Source: Isoperla grammatica (Eukaryota > Arthropoda > Insecta > Plecoptera > Perlodidae). From it: DNA of 64,000 nucleotides. Both the position numbers and the translations under genes were made by a program. The notes beneath the pieces are model-generated. The model searched no databases, was not told where the DNA came from, and saw nothing but the letters and a program-made list of their open reading frames with translations. Shown here one piece after another: positions 11,594 through 25,100 of the stretch. The stretch is taken from the NCBI GenBank assembly GCA_945910005.1, contig CAMDTW010000512.1, positions 1-64,000 of the forward strand, in the 5' to 3' direction. Numbering within the stretch: position 1 is the first letter of the stretch; each line of letters begins with the position of its first letter.

Positions 11594-13470
11594 TTAAAGG
11601 CCCACTAAACCCTCACATTTCGTTTGAAACGTGTAATTGTAAGCCTAATCTGTAACGGTTAGTGCATGTGTCAAGTTGCCTAGTGTATCAGGGCTCTTGC
11701 AATCCAAGAAAAAGTGTTTCGCCCCAGGCGTTGTGACGTCGACCAAACTACGCGCTACTCGCTGCATATGGAGCATCCTCTGTGTTTCGAGGCCCGCGCA
11801 AATATATCTCGTCGTCCAGACCCACCTAATTCAATTGAGCACAAATTGGACATACCACTGAATTCGTCTTACTTCGGTCTACACGATGAATGTTTAAACA
11901 ACCTTCTACCATTTATGCAACTTATTCTATAAAATGTGAAACATGAAGCAATTACCACATAATTTAGTTGGAAACACAACCAATTTTAAGCTAATGTAAT
12001 GAGAAAGTAGCTTTAAAAATCAGAATTCCGACCAACCTATCATGTTAACTGATATGTTTAGATATTACAAGCAGAAAACCAGCAAGAAATTGAAGAACAT
12101 TTGGCCGATTATCGTGTGTATATAACAACGCGTGTAGCGGCCTATTGCCTGATACGTCCGCGAATATATCGAGTGAGCTGCGTAGATCGAGATCAGTCAA
12201 ACTACTAGTCTTTACTATCGACTATAAAAACATTGTATTGATTTTGTCTTGCGTTGTATATGTATAGTCATATATCAACGAGTGAGTGGGATTTCTACCA
12301 GTCAGGCCTGGAAATAATAATAATAACTGATACAAATATATTACATAGGCCTAAAGAACACGTCAAAACTACAATAGTCGTGTGTGTCATGGTTTGGTTG
12401 TGTGCGTGTGCGTGATTTACATATTATTCGTGTTTGCATCATCACAATTATTATTATTGTTATTATTGGTGGTATTATTATTTTCATTATTACATTACAT
12501 TATTATTAATATATATATCGACTTTATTTTATTATTGGCATCAATGGAAATTCTGTAACTAAAAATTGCCGGAAACTAACATTACAAATCTTGATAACTG
12601 CAATACTTATATTAATAATATCAGGTTCAAGCTGTTTTGTATCTTCTTAATAACTGTAGTATTATTTTGTATTTCAATTTCAAATTCAAAATATAGTTTG
12701 TTCAGTTATTCTAAGTTATTTTATGCGCTTTTTTATTTTTTTGTATTAAAGTATCGATAGCAATAGATTGAGACATACAACTAATAAGTTTATAGTTGAA
12801 ACATTTTATTTTGTACAATGTACAAATGCGTTGATGTTTTCAGCCAAGCTATTAAAAGCTTGACAGGCCATGCGGCTTTGCCCGCGCTCACCGAGTTGTA
12901 CTCCGCGGCAGTGAACGGACAACACGCATTATTATATACATACGATAATCAGCTAAATTTTCATCCATTTCTTGCTGGTTTTCTGCTAATAATATCCTGA
13001 CATATCAGTTAACATGATAGGCTGGTTGGAATTCTGATTTTTAAAGCGAGCTCCTCATTACATTTGCTTGAAATTAGTTGTGTTTCCATCTAAATTATGT
13101 GGTAATTGCTTCATGTTTAACATTTTATAGAATAAGTTGCATAAACGGTAGAAGGTTGTTTAAACATTCATCGTGTAGACCGAAGTAAGACGAATTCAGT
13201 GGTATGTCCAATTTGTGCTCAATTGAATTAGGTGGGTCTGGACGACGAGATATATTTGCGCGGGCCTCGAAACACAGAGGATGCTCCATAGTCCATATGC
13301 AGCGAGTAGCGCGTAGTTTGGTCGACGTCACAACGCCTGGGGCGAAACACTTTTTCTTGGATTGCAAGAGCCCTGATACACTAGGCAACTTGACACATGC
13401 ACTAACCGTTACAGATTAGGCTTACAATTACAAGTTTTAAACGAAATGTGAGGGTTTAGTGGGCCTTTAA
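11594..13470. mobile_element. TTAA-flanked element with roughly 0.5-kb terminal inverted repeats (piggyBac-like, non-autonomous)
   Basis: TTAA at 11,594-11,597 and 13,467-13,470 brackets AGGCCCACTAAACCCTCACA and its inverted counterpart TGTGAGGGTTTAGTGGGCCT. The inverted arms continue to about 12,140 on the left and 12,900 on the right, with small indels, and include ATCAGGGCTCTTGCAATCCA. The interior (12,140-12,900) is AT-rich with an ATT microsatellite and no transposase. TTAA duplication is the hallmark of piggyBac-type integration, so a non-autonomous piggyBac-like element is the best class. The arm frames near 11,676-11,932 and 13,125-13,388 mirror each other only because the DNA is inverted. 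Confidence 0.8.
12445..12522. repeat. Interrupted (ATT)n tract
   Basis: ATT-rich imperfect microsatellite in the interior of the TTAA-flanked element. Confidence 0.7.
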
Positions 13471-13924
13471 GGTAAGATTAACAAAATCAAATCAAGCCAA
13501 AAGCATTATGGCATTAACACACTCTCCTAAGGTTTAAGATTTAAGGAAACCATAGCAACGTTAGCTCTTATACCTAGAATTCTTAGCCCAGCCAATGAGA
13601 GACGACGTTTCATAAATCCGGCCAATGGTGGCGATCCTAAGGTCTGAATTCACCAAACTTTTTAAACTGCCTTCAACAAACATTACATACATAATGCATG
13701 GTGGCTTCTACCGGGCGTCATTTTTGATCTCTGATTAAGAGAACATCGCCGGATTAAAGTTTGGTCAAACTGGCCCTAAGTAAAACAGTTAGGAAAATAA
13801 AACCTAAAATCATAAATAAGTATGTAATCTGAACTTATATCACTGCTATGCAGTGTTTCGACAAGCCTCCGCTAGGGGAGGACCTGGTAGTACACATTAC
13901 TGCATGCTGGCTGTACTTACAGTC

Positions 13925-14157
13925 TAGGCGCTATAATCATAATCTCTTTGTTGAATGCTTTGATGAACAACGAAGATGATGATATTTGCGGTTGAACGAC
14001 TTATGTTCTTGCAATGAGAGTAATCGAGACGATGAGTAGTTGATTTTGAAAGTGAAAAACAGCCCCATGCATCCATGCCCAAAGCAGGATTCGAACCAGA
14101 AACGCAGAGATCGAAGTTTACTAAACCAACGTCTAATCGACCGTGGCCATGCAAGTG
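13925..14157 (-). repeat. tRNA-derived SINE, minus strand
   Basis: A perfect B box GGTTCGAATCC lies on the minus strand (plus 14,087-14,097). Upstream is an A-box-like TGGCCACGGTCG and downstream is CTGCTTTGGGCATGGATGCA, which reads like a SINE leader. The body runs down to about 13,925, where its end is not clear. It sits head-to-head with the plus-strand SINE at 14,163. Confidence 0.6.
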
Positions 14158-14162
14158 CGTTA

Positions 14163-14588
14163 GGTGGCTCGTTGGTCCAGTGGTTAGCATCCCAGCTTCC
14201 AATGCAGAAGGTCCCAGGTTCAAATCCCGCTTCAGGCAGAAGTTTTTTAACTTCTAATGTGGATTCAATTACATTACTTCTTGCTTAGGAATAAGTAAAC
14301 GGTGACTTTGGAGCCGTCCTAGCATCAAAGCACTCAATAAATTCAAAGTTGTTCTGAATCGGCCTTGTTGATTCTGGCATTTGTCCGCAAGTGTTAGCAC
14401 GTCCAATCACAGATTCATATGTTTCGTATTTGAAATATAGATCTTTGATTAGTTATCGCTCACTCGTCGATGGTGTTCGAAGCCTGCATGGTTGGTTTAG
14501 TCACTTTAAATTAAAGCCCTTACACTGCAATTCAGTTTAGTTACTGAGTGGGTAGACTCTAAAAGTGAATTTATTTATTTATTTATTT
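14163..14588 (+). repeat. tRNA-derived SINE, full-length-looking
   Basis: The head is tRNA-like, with A box TGGTCCAGTGG at 14,173-14,183 and B box GGTTCAAATCC at 14,217-14,227. It resembles a tRNA-Glu/Gly but lacks a good acceptor stem. A body of about 300 bp shared with the minus-strand copy at 10,785-11,160 follows, then an (ATTT)n tail at 14,567-14,587. The head, body and tail layout is that of a pol III SINE; a functional tRNA gene is unlikely. Confidence 0.8.
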
Positions 14589-14965
14589 GATAAGAAACAA
14601 ATAAAATCAGTTGTTGAGGAATGCAAAAGGATGCGCCACCGGTTTTTATCAGATATTACTTATACGGTTTGTACACCGCAGTATCTTTTAGACTAACTAT
14701 ATTGAAAGCTTTGAATGTTGGGCACTCTCTAAAACTCATCACGTGTCCATTAAAGTGTAAAAATAGAAAACGAAAATTGCCCAGTGTGTTGTTAATAATT
14801 AATGTGTTTAATTAAAACTGAGTTCACAGCGGTCAGTGTGAGACGTGTAATTGTCATGAATATGTCAGTAGCTGTTAATATAGTCATGTGGGGTTGCTGG
14901 TTTGTGAAGTACTTTGAGATGTGCCTAGATGCTAGAGTACACTAAAGTAAAGCTCTATTGTTACA
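14589..14965. other. Intergenic, nothing recognised
   Basis: No supported feature. Confidence 0.4.
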
Positions 14966-15150
14966 CCGCATGTTTGGCTTACGGGAGATATTATTCTTGA
15001 TGCAATAACTAACTCTATCTGCTGAAAAATGGAGCGAAGACCGCAAGTCATGAATTGGAAATATAATTGTTTGTGTGTTTGTTTATTGTGCTGTATGTTG
15101 TTTTATAGGTTGTTTTTGTGTTGATAGAGATGTGAATTGTGTTTATGTAT
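14966..15150 (+). repeat. Dispersed repeat copy 3 (family of 2,449-2,935)
   Basis: It shares CCGCATGTTTGGCTTACGGG, then CAAGTCATGAATTGGAAATA, then a TTTGTTTATTGTGCTG-rich T/G stretch with the copies near 2.5 kb. The AAT-rich tail is missing here. Confidence 0.6.
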
Positions 15151-15164
15151 TGACGTAGGGTCTG

Positions 15165-15330
15165 GTATAAACCTATGTAATGATAATTAGACTCAGTTTG
15201 GAATGGGTGTCATGACATTAGAAGCCGCTTGGGGGAAATGTAGAGATACAAAACACAATTCCCTTACTGGGAGTTGAAACCAGGTACCTTCCCGTGTGAA
15301 TGACTTGGCCACAGGGGGTGTAAATGTAAA
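15165..15330 (-). repeat. Possible tRNA-derived SINE fragment, minus strand
   Basis: On the minus strand TGGCCAAGTCA (A-box-like) is followed about 30 bp later by GGTTTCAACTCC (B-box-like with one extra base). No second copy of the body was found in the window, so the call rests only on the promoter-like boxes. Confidence 0.35.
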
Positions 15331-16426
15331 ACGTATCAATGATAACACCGAGAGTTTGAGAGTTTCTTAAAGATTATCTCAAACCCCATAGACCCGATTT
15401 GGATGAAATCTTCATTGTTGGCTTTATAATTATTTTAAACAAAACACTATGCTTTAAAGTTCAATGCTGGTTTTAACAATATGCAAAGAGTTATCAAACA
15501 TAGCAATCTATTTATAGCTCATAAAGATATTTCGAATCGTATGATAGACTTTGCACTGAGAATTAAATTATTGAAAGAATAAAGAGTTAACAATTGCCAT
15601 TGTGATAGAGCACTTACAGATTTTCAATCATTGAAAAAAGTTTTACAAAAACTTAAACATAAAATCGAGTTGTTACAGAAATAAAATTGAACACCTACAT
15701 TTTGAATACGTCATTTGACAAGCGGACACACCTATGTTAACTATAAATTAAATGTGTTTTTATAGTAGGCTTACCAGCGAAGTTAACAGAGAAGTGATAC
15801 TGTGAATCTGGACACGCGACCCCGGAAGATCTAATTACAATGTGCTACTAAACCGGAACTATATCATACTCGGCACCTCCACCAAACACGGATATATTCG
15901 GTCAGCGATGCAGTAAGTGTAACTCAAAACTAAAACGACAATGTTGACAACTATTATAGAAAAAAACAAAAGTAAGCAACTATTTAATTTTAAGTATTCA
16001 ACATGGTTGGTTGAACGTAACCATATTTGTTTTTACATCAAATTATTTGAAAATATTTATTTCTCTTTCGACAACGGTAGGCATATTGATTTAACGCTAA
16101 TACTACAATTCGTTAAGCGTAAATCTACAAAAAAAAAACAGGCCCTTAAAGTTGTTACTAGAGTCGTTAAGTTAAAACCTTTTTAATAGTGAAAAAAATC
16201 GTTGTTCATAAAAAAAGATCCACTTTCTTAAAATACACCAAAGTTTAAAATGACACTATAGTCTCCTAGGAACATTTCCTCTCATTCAGAATCCACAACA
16301 ATATAGAACTATCGTGATGGATAGCACAACCAGTCCGCTTGTGGATATTTCTCATGTTGCAATTACCTCGGCAGCTGTTTTCTCTCCTTGCACGCAGACT
16401 ATATATATCCAGCACGCGATTGCATG
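15331..16426. other. AT-rich left flank of the 130-bp satellite
   Basis: No gene is supported. An 81-codon frame at 15,941-16,186 is lysine/phenylalanine-rich and matches nothing I recognise. Confidence 0.4.
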
Positions 16427-19189
16427 GCAACAGTGTACGCGGCAACACTGTACGGGAGCCAATGAGAAGTGTAACAGATTGAAGGTTATAGTCTCTAACT
16501 TGCAAGTTAATGGATATCCTTATCGCGTGGCTGCCCCTGAAGTCTGCACCTTGAATGCAACAGTGTCCGCGGCAACACTGTACGGGAGCCAATGAGAAGT
16601 GTAACAGATTGTAGGTTATGGTCTCTAACTTGCAAGTTAATGGATATCCTTATCACGTGGCTGCCACTGAAGTCTGCACCTTTAATGCAACAGTGTCCGC
16701 GGCAACACTGTACGGGAGCCAATGAGAAGTGCAACAGATTGTAGGTTATGGTCTCTAACTTGCAAGTTAATGGATATCCTTATCGCGTGGCTGCCACTGA
16801 AGTCTGCACCTTGAATGCAACAGTGTCCGCGGCAACACTGTACGGGAGCCAATGAGAAGTGCAACAGATTGTAGGTTATGGTCTCTAACTTGCAAGTTAA
16901 AGGATATCCTTATCGCGTGGCTGCCACTGAAGTCTGCACCTTGAATGCAACAGTGTCCGCGGCAACACTGTACGGGAGCCAATGAGAAGTGCAACAGATT
17001 GTAGGTTATGGTCTCTAACTTGCAAGTTAATGGATATCCTTATCGCGTTGCTGCCACTGAAGTCTGCACCTTGAATGCAAAAGTGTCCGCGGCAACACTG
17101 TACGGGAGCCAATGAGAAGTGCAACAGATTGTAGGTTATGGTCTCTAACTTGCAAGTTAATGGATATCCTTATCGCGTTGCTGCCACTGAAGCCTGCACC
17201 TTGAATGCAACAGTGTCCGCGGCAACACTGTACGGGAGCCAATGAGAAGTGTAACAGATTGTAGGTTATGGTCTCTAACTTGCAAGTTAATGGATATCCT
17301 TACCGCGTGGCTGCCACTGAAGTCTGCACCTTGAATGCAACAGTGTCCGCGGCAACACTGTACGGGAGCCAATGAGAAGTGCAACAGATTGTAGGTTATG
17401 GTCTCTAACTTGCAAGTTAATGGATATCCTTACCGCGTGGCTGCCACTGAAGTCTGCACCTTGAATGCAACAGTGTCCGCGGCAACACTGTACGGGAGCC
17501 AATAAGAAGTTTAACAGATTGTAGGTTATGGTCTCTAACTTGCAAGTTAATGGATATCCTTATCGCGTTGCTGCCACTGAAGTCTGCACCTTGAATGCAA
17601 CATTGTCCGCGGCAACACTGTACGGGAGCCAATGAGAAGTGCAACAGATTGTAGGTTATGGTCTCTAACTTGCAAGTTAATGGATATCCTTATCGCGTTT
17701 CTGCCACTGAAGTCTGCACCTTGAATGCAACAGTGTCCGCGGAAACACTGTACGGGAGCCAATGAGAAGTGCAACAGATTGTAGGTTATGGTCTCTAACT
17801 TGCAAGTTAATGGATATCCTTATCGCGTTTCTGCCACTAAAGTCTGCACCATGAATGCAACAGTGTCCGCGGCAACACTGTACGGGAGCCAATGAGAAGT
17901 GCAACAGATTGTAGGTTATGGTGTCTAACTTGCAAGTTAATGGATATCCTTATCGCGTTGCTGCCACTGAAGTCTGCACCTTCAATGCAACAGTGTCCGC
18001 GGCAACACTGTACGGGGGCCAATAAGAAGTGTAACAGATTGTATGTTATTGTCTCTAACTTGCAAGTTAATGGATATCCTTATCGCGTGGCTGCCACTGA
18101 AGTCTGCACCTTGAATGCAACAGTGTCCGCGGCAACACTGTACGGGAGCCAATGAGAAGAGCAACAGATTGTAGGTTATGGTCTCTAACTTGCAAGTTAA
18201 TGGATATCCTTATCGCGTTGCTGCCACTGAAGTCTGCACCTTGAATGCAACAGTGTCCGCGGCAACACTGTACGGGAGCCAATGAGAAGTGCAACAGATT
18301 GTAGGTTATGGTCTCTAACTTGCAAATTAATGGATATCCTTATCGCGTTGCTGCCACTGAAGTCTGCACCTTGAATGCAACAGTGTCCGCGGCAACACTG
18401 TACGGGGGCCAATAAGAAGTTTAGTAGATTGTAGGTTATGGTCTCTAACTTGCAAGTTAATGGATATCCTTATCGCGTGGCTGCCACTGAAGTCTGCACC
18501 TTGAATGCAACAGTGTCCGCGGCAACACTGTACGGGAGCCAATGAGAAGTGTAACAGATTGAAGGTTATGGTCTCTAACTTGCAAGTTAATGGATATCCT
18601 TATCGCGTTGCTGCCACTGAAGTCTGCACCTTGAATGCAACAGTGTCCGCGGCAACACTGTACGGGGGCCAATAAGAAGTGTAACAGATTGTAGGTTATT
18701 GTCTCTAACTTGCAAGTTAATGGATATTCTTATCGCGTGGCTGCCACTGAAGTCTGCACCTTGAATGCAACAGTGTCCGCGGCAACACTGTACGGGAGCC
18801 AATGAGAAGAGCAACAGATTGAAGGTTATGGTCTCTAACTTGCAAGTTAATGGATATCCTTATCGCGTTGCTGCCACTGAAGTCTGCACCTTGAATGCAA
18901 CAGTGTCCGCGGCAACACTGTACGGGAGCCAATGAGAAGTGCAACAGATTGTAGGTTATGGTCTCTAACTTGCAAATTAATGGATATCCTTATCGCGTTG
19001 CTGCCACTGAAGTCTGCACCTTGAATGCAACAGTGTCCGCGGCAACACTGTACGGGGGCCAATAAATGTTTAGTAGATTGTAGGTTATGGTCTCTAACTT
19101 GCAAGTTAATGGATATCCTTATCGCGTGGCTGCCACTGAAGTCTGCACCTTGAATGCAACAGTGTCCGCGGCAACACTGTACGGGAGCC

Positions 19190-22180
19190 AATGAGGTGTA
19201 ACAGATTGTAGGTTATGGTCTCTAACTTGCAAGTTAATGGATATCCTTATCGCGTTGCTGCCACTGAAGTCTGCACCTTGAATGCAACAGTGTCCGCGGC
19301 AACACTGTACGGGAGCCAATGAGAAGTGCAACAGATTGAAGGTTATGGTCTCTAACTTGCAAATTAATGGATATCCTTATCGCGTTGCTGCCACTGAAGT
19401 CTGCACCTTGAATGCAACAGTGTCCGCGGCAACACTGTACGGGGGCCAATAAGAAGTTTAACAGATTGTAGGTTATGGTCTCTAACTTGCAAGTTAATGA
19501 ATATCCTTATCGCGTTGCTGACACTGAAGTCTGCACCTTGAATGCAACAGTGTCCGCGGCAACACTGTACGGGGGCCAATAAGAAGTTTAACAGATTGAA
19601 GGTTATGGTCTCTAACTTGCAAGTTAATGGATATCCTTATCGCGTGGCTGCCACTGAAGTCTGCACCTTGAATGCAACAGTGTCGCCGGCAACACTGTAC
19701 GGGGGCCAATAAGAAGTTTAACAGATTGTAGGTTATAGTCTCTAACTTGCAAGTTAATGGATATCCTTATCGCGTTGCTGCATCTGAAGTCTGCACCTTG
19801 AATGCAACAGTGTCCGCGGCAACACTGTACGGGGGCCAGTAAGAAGTTTAACAGATTGTAGGTTATAATCTCTAACATGCAAATTAATGGATATCCTTAT
19901 CGCGTTGCTGCCACTGAAGTCTGCACCTTGAATGCAACAGTGTCCGCGGCAACACTGTACGGGGGCCAATAAGAAGTTTAACAGATTGTAGGTTATGGTC
20001 TCTTACTTGCAAGTTAATGGATATCCTTATCGCGTGGCTGCCACTGAAGTCTGCACCTTGAATGCAACAGTGTCCGCGGCAACACTGTACGGGGGCCAAT
20101 AAGAAGTTTAACAGATTGTAGGTTATGGTCTCTAACTTGCAAGTTAATGGATATCTTTATCGCGTGGCTGCCACTGAAGTCTGCACCTCGAATGCAACAG
20201 TGTCCGCGGCAACACTGTACGGGGGCCAATAAGAAGTTTAACAGATTGTAGGTTATGGTCTCTAACTTGCAAGTTAATGGATATCTTTATCGCGTGGCTG
20301 CCACTGAAGTCTGCACCTTGAATGCAACAGTGTCCGCGGCAACACTGTACGGGGGCCAATAAGAAGTTTAACAGATTGTAGGTTATGGTCTCTAACTTGC
20401 AAGTTAATGGATATCCTTATCGCGTTGCTGCCACTAAAGTCTGCACCTTGAATGCAACAGTGTCCGCGGCAACACTGTACGGGGGCCAATAAGAAGTGTC
20501 ACAGATTGTAGGTTATTGTCTCTAACTTGCAAGTTAATGGATATCCTTATCGCGTGGCTGCCACTGAAGTCTGCACCTTGAATGCAACAGTGTCCGCGGC
20601 AACACTGTACGGGAGCCAATGAGAAGTGCAACAGATTGTAGGTTATGGTCTCTAACTTGCAAATTAATGGATATCCTTATCGCGTTGCTGCCACTGAAGT
20701 CTGCACCTTGAATGCAACAGTGTCCGCGGCAACACTGTACAAGAGCCAATGAGAAGTGCAACAGATTGTAGGTTATGGTCTCTAACTTGCAAATTAATGG
20801 ATATCCTTATCGCGTTGCTGCCACTGAAGTCTGCACCTTGAATGCAACAGTGTCCGCGGCAACACTGTACGGGGGCCAATAAGAAGTTTAACAGATTGTA
20901 GGTTATGGTCTCTAACTTGCAAGTTAATGGATATCCTTATCGCGTGGCTGCCACTGAAGTCTGCACCTTGAATGCAACAGTGTCCGCGGCAACACTGTAC
21001 GGGAGCCAATGAGAAGTGTCACAGATTGTATGTTATGGTCTCTAACTTGCAAGTTAATGGATATCCTTATCGCGTTGCTGCCACTGAAGTCTGCACCTTG
21101 AATGCAACAGTGTCCGCGGCAACACTGTACGGGAGCCAATGAGAAGTGCAACAGATTGAAGATAATGGTCTCTAACTTGCAAATTAATGGATATCCTTAT
21201 CGCGTTGCTGCCACTGAAGTCTGCACCTTGAATGCAACAGTGTCCGCGGCAACACTGTACTGGGGCCAATAAGAAGTTTAACAGATTGTAGGTTATGGTC
21301 TCTAACTTGCAAGTTAATGGATATCCTTATCGCGTTGCTGCCACTGAAGTCTGCACCTTGAATGCAACAGTGTCCGCGGCAACACTGTACGGGGGCCAAT
21401 AAGAAGTTTAACAGATTGAAGGTTATGGTCGCTAACTTGCATGTTAATGGATATCCTTATCGCGTGGCTGCCACTGAAGTCTGCACCTTGAATGCAACAG
21501 TGTCCGCGGCAACACTGTACGGGGGCCAATAAGAAGTTTAACAGATTGTAGGTTATGGTCTCTAACTTGCAAATTAATGGATATCCTTATCGCGTTGTTG
21601 CCACTGAAGTCTGCACCTTGAATGCAACAGTGTCCGCGGCAACACTGTACGGGGGCCAATAAGAAGTTTAACAGATTGTAGGTTATGGTCTCTAACTTGC
21701 AAGTTAATGCATCTCCTTATCGCGTGGCTGCCACTGAAGTCTGCACCTTGAATGCAACAGTGTCCGCGGCAACACTGTACGGGGGCCAATAAGAAGTTTA
21801 ACAGATTGTAGGTTATGGTCTCTAACTCGCAAGTTAATGGATATCCTTATCGCGTGGCTGCCACTGAAGTCTGCACCTTGAATGCAACAGTGTCCGCGGC
21901 AACACTGTACGGGAGCCAATGAGAAGTGCAACAGATTGAAGGTTATGGTCTCTAACTTGCAAATTAATGGATATCCTTATCGCGTTGCTGCCACTAAAGT
22001 CTGCACCTTGAATGCAACAGTGTCCGCGGCAACACTGTACGGGAGCCAATGAGAAGTGCAACAGATTGAAGGTTATGGTCTATAACTTGCAAATTAATGG
22101 ATATCCTTATCGCGTTGCTGCCACTGAAGTCTGCACCTTGAATGCAACAGTGTCCGCGGCAACACTGTACGGGAGCCAAT
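19190..22180. repeat. Higher-order block 1 of the 130-bp satellite
   Basis: Private variants in this block recur in the same order 3,118 bp downstream. Examples are CATCTGAAG near 19,791 and 22,909, GGGGGCCAGTAAG near 19,832 and 22,950, ACTGTACAAGAGCC near 20,736 and 23,854, and TTAATGCATCTCC near 21,710 and 24,830. That offset is 24 monomers of 130 bp minus 2. A GAGGTGTAACAG deletion variant opens the block. Confidence 0.85.
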
Positions 22181-25100
22181 GAGGTGTAACAGATTGTAGG
22201 TTATGGTCTCTAACTTGCAAGTTAATGGATATCCTTATCGCGTTGCTGCCACTGAAGTCTGCACCTTGAATGCAACAGTGTCCGCGGCAACACTGTACGG
22301 GAGCCAATGAGAAGTGCAACAGATTGAAGGTTATGGTCTCTAACTTGCAAATTAATGGATATCCTTATCGCGTTGCTGCCACTGAAGTCTGCACCTTGAA
22401 TGCAACAGTGTCCGCGGCAACCATGTACGGGGGCCAATAAGAAGTTTAACAGATTGTAGGTTATGGTCTCTAACTTGCAAGTTAATGGATATCCTTATCG
22501 CGTGGCTGCCACTGAAGTCTGCACCTTGAATGCAACAGTGTCGCCGGCAACACTGTACGGGGGCCAATAAGAAGTTTAACAGATTGTAGGTTATGGTCTC
22601 TAACTTGCAAGTTAATGGATATCCTTATCGCGTTGCTGACACTGAAGTCTGCACCTTGAATGCAACAGTGTCCGCGGCAACACTGTACGGGGGCCAATAA
22701 GAAGTTTAACAGATTGAAGGTTATGGTCTCTAACTTGCAAGTTAATGGATATCCTTATCGCGTGGCTGCCACTGAAGTCTGCACCTTGAATGCAACAGTG
22801 TCGACGGCAACACTGTACGGGGGCCAATAAGAAGTTTAACAGATTGTAGGTTATAGTCTCTAACTTGCAAGTTAATGGATATCCTTATCGCGTTGCTGCA
22901 TCTGAAGTCTGCACCTTGAATGCAACAGTGTCCGCGGCAACACTGTACGGGGGCCAGTAAGAAGTTTAACAGATTGTAGGTTATAATCTCTAACATGCAA
23001 ATTAATGGATATCCTTATCGCGTTGCTGCCACTGAAGTCTGCACTTTGAATGCAACAGTGTCCGCGGCAACACTGTACGGGGGCCAATAAGAAGTTTAAC
23101 AGATTGTAGGTTATGGTCTCTAACTTGCAAGTTAATGGATATCCTTATCGCGTGGCTGCCACTGATGTCTGCACCTTGAATGCAACAGTGTCCGCGGCAA
23201 CACTGTACGGGGGCCAATAAGAAGTTTAACAGATTGTAGGTTATGGTCTCTAACTTGCAAGTTAATGGATATCTTTATCGCGTGGCTGCCACTGAAGTCT
23301 GCAACTCGAATGCAACAGTGTCCGCGGCAACACTGTACGGGGGCCAATAAGAAGTTTAACAGATTGTAGGTTATGGTCTCTAACTTGCAAGTTAATGGAT
23401 ATCTTTATCGCGTGGCTGCCACTGAAGTCTGCACCTTGAATGCAACAGTGTCCGCGGCAACACTGTACGGGGGCCAATAAGAAGTTTAACAGAGTGTAGG
23501 TTATGGTCTCTAACTTGCAAGTTAATGGATATCCTTATCGCGTTGCTGCCACTAAAGTCTGCACCTTGAATGCAACAGTGTCCGCGGCAACACTGTACGG
23601 GGGCCAATAAGAAGTGTCACAGATTGTAGGTTATTGTCTCTAACTTGCAAGTTAATGGATATCCTTATCGCGTGGCTGCCACTGAAGTCTGCACCTTGAA
23701 TGCAACAGTGTCCGCGGCAACACTGTACGGGAGCCAATGAGAAGTGCAACAGATTGTAGGTTATGGTCTCTAACTTGCAAATTAATGGATATCCTTATCT
23801 TGTTGCTGCCACTGAAGTCTGCACCTTGAATGCAACAGTGTCCGCGGCAACACTGTACAAGAGCCAATGAGAAGTGCAACAGATTGTAGGTTATGGTCTC
23901 TAACTTGCAAATTAATGGATATCCTTATCGCGTTGCTGCCACTGAAGTCTGCACCTTGAATGCAACAGTGTCCGCGGCAACACTGTACGGGGGCCAATAA
24001 GAAGTTTAACAGATTGATGGTTATGGTCTCTAACTTGCAAGTTAATGGATATCCTTATCGCGTGGCTGCCACTGAAGTCTGCACCTTGAATGCAACAGTG
24101 TCCGCGGCAACACTGTACGGGAGCCAATGAGAAGTGTCACAGATTGTAGGTTATGGTCTCCATCACTTGCAAGTTAATGGATATCCTTATCGCGTTGCTG
24201 CCACTGAAGTCTGCACCTTGAATGCAACAGTGTCCGCGGCAACACTGTACGGGAGCCAATGAGAAGTGCAACAGATTGAAGATAATGGTCTCTAACTTGC
24301 AAATTAATGGATATCCTTATCGCGTTGCTGCCACTGAAGTCTGCACCTTGAATGCAACAGTGTCCGCGGCAACACTGTACGGGGGCCAATAAGAAGTTTA
24401 ACAGATTGTAGGTTATGGTCTCTAACTTGCAAGTTAATGGATATCCTTATCGCGTTGCTGCCACTGAAGTCTGCACCTTGAATGCAACAGTGTCCGCGGC
24501 AACACTGTACGGGGGCCAATAAGAAGTTTAACAGATTGAAGGTTATGGTCGCTAACTTGCAAGTTAATGGATATCCTTATCGCGTGGCTGCCACTGAAGT
24601 CTGCACCTTGAATGCAACAGTGTCCGCGGCAACACTGTACGGGGGCCAATAAGAAGTTTAACAGATTGTAGGTTATGGTCTCTAACTTGCAAATTAATGG
24701 ATATCCTTATCGCGTTGCTGCCACTGAAGTCTGCACCTTGAATGCAACAGTGTCCGCGGCAACACTGTACGGGGGCCAATAAGAAGTTTAACAGATTGTA
24801 GGTTATGGTCTCTAACTTGCAAGTTAATGCATCTCCTTATCGCGTGGCTGCCACTGAAGTCTGCACCTTGAATGCAACAGTGTCCGCGGCAACACTGTAC
24901 GGGGGCCAATAAGAAGTTTAACAGATTGTAGGTTATGGTCTCTAACTCGCAAGTTAATGGATATCCTTATCGCGTGGCTGCCACTGAAGTCTGCACCTTG
25001 AATGCAACAGTGTCCGCGGCAACACTGTACGGGAGCCAATGAGAAGTGCAACAGATTGAAGGTTATGGTCTCTAACTTGCAAATTAATGGATATCATTAT

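Larger units (their letters stand above)
11566..13810. mobile_element. Older repeat interrupted by the nested TTAA element
   Basis: The outer pieces 11,566-11,593 and 13,471-about 13,810 belong to a family whose other copy lies at 29,091-29,470. Shared blocks are GGAAACCATAGCAACGTTAG, GCTCTTATAC, AATTCTTAGCCCAGCC and AAAACAGTTA. Removing 11,594-13,466 restores a continuous copy. The outer element begins with a TCGGTTTACACACTTG-like end resembling CCGTTTGCACAGTCAAG of the other copy. No coding capacity is visible, and the right limit is approximate. Confidence 0.6.

Noticed and set aside
14163..14237. Functional tRNA gene
   Set aside because: A and B boxes are good, but the acceptor stem does not pair well and the sequence continues into a repeated body and an ATTT tail, as in a SINE.
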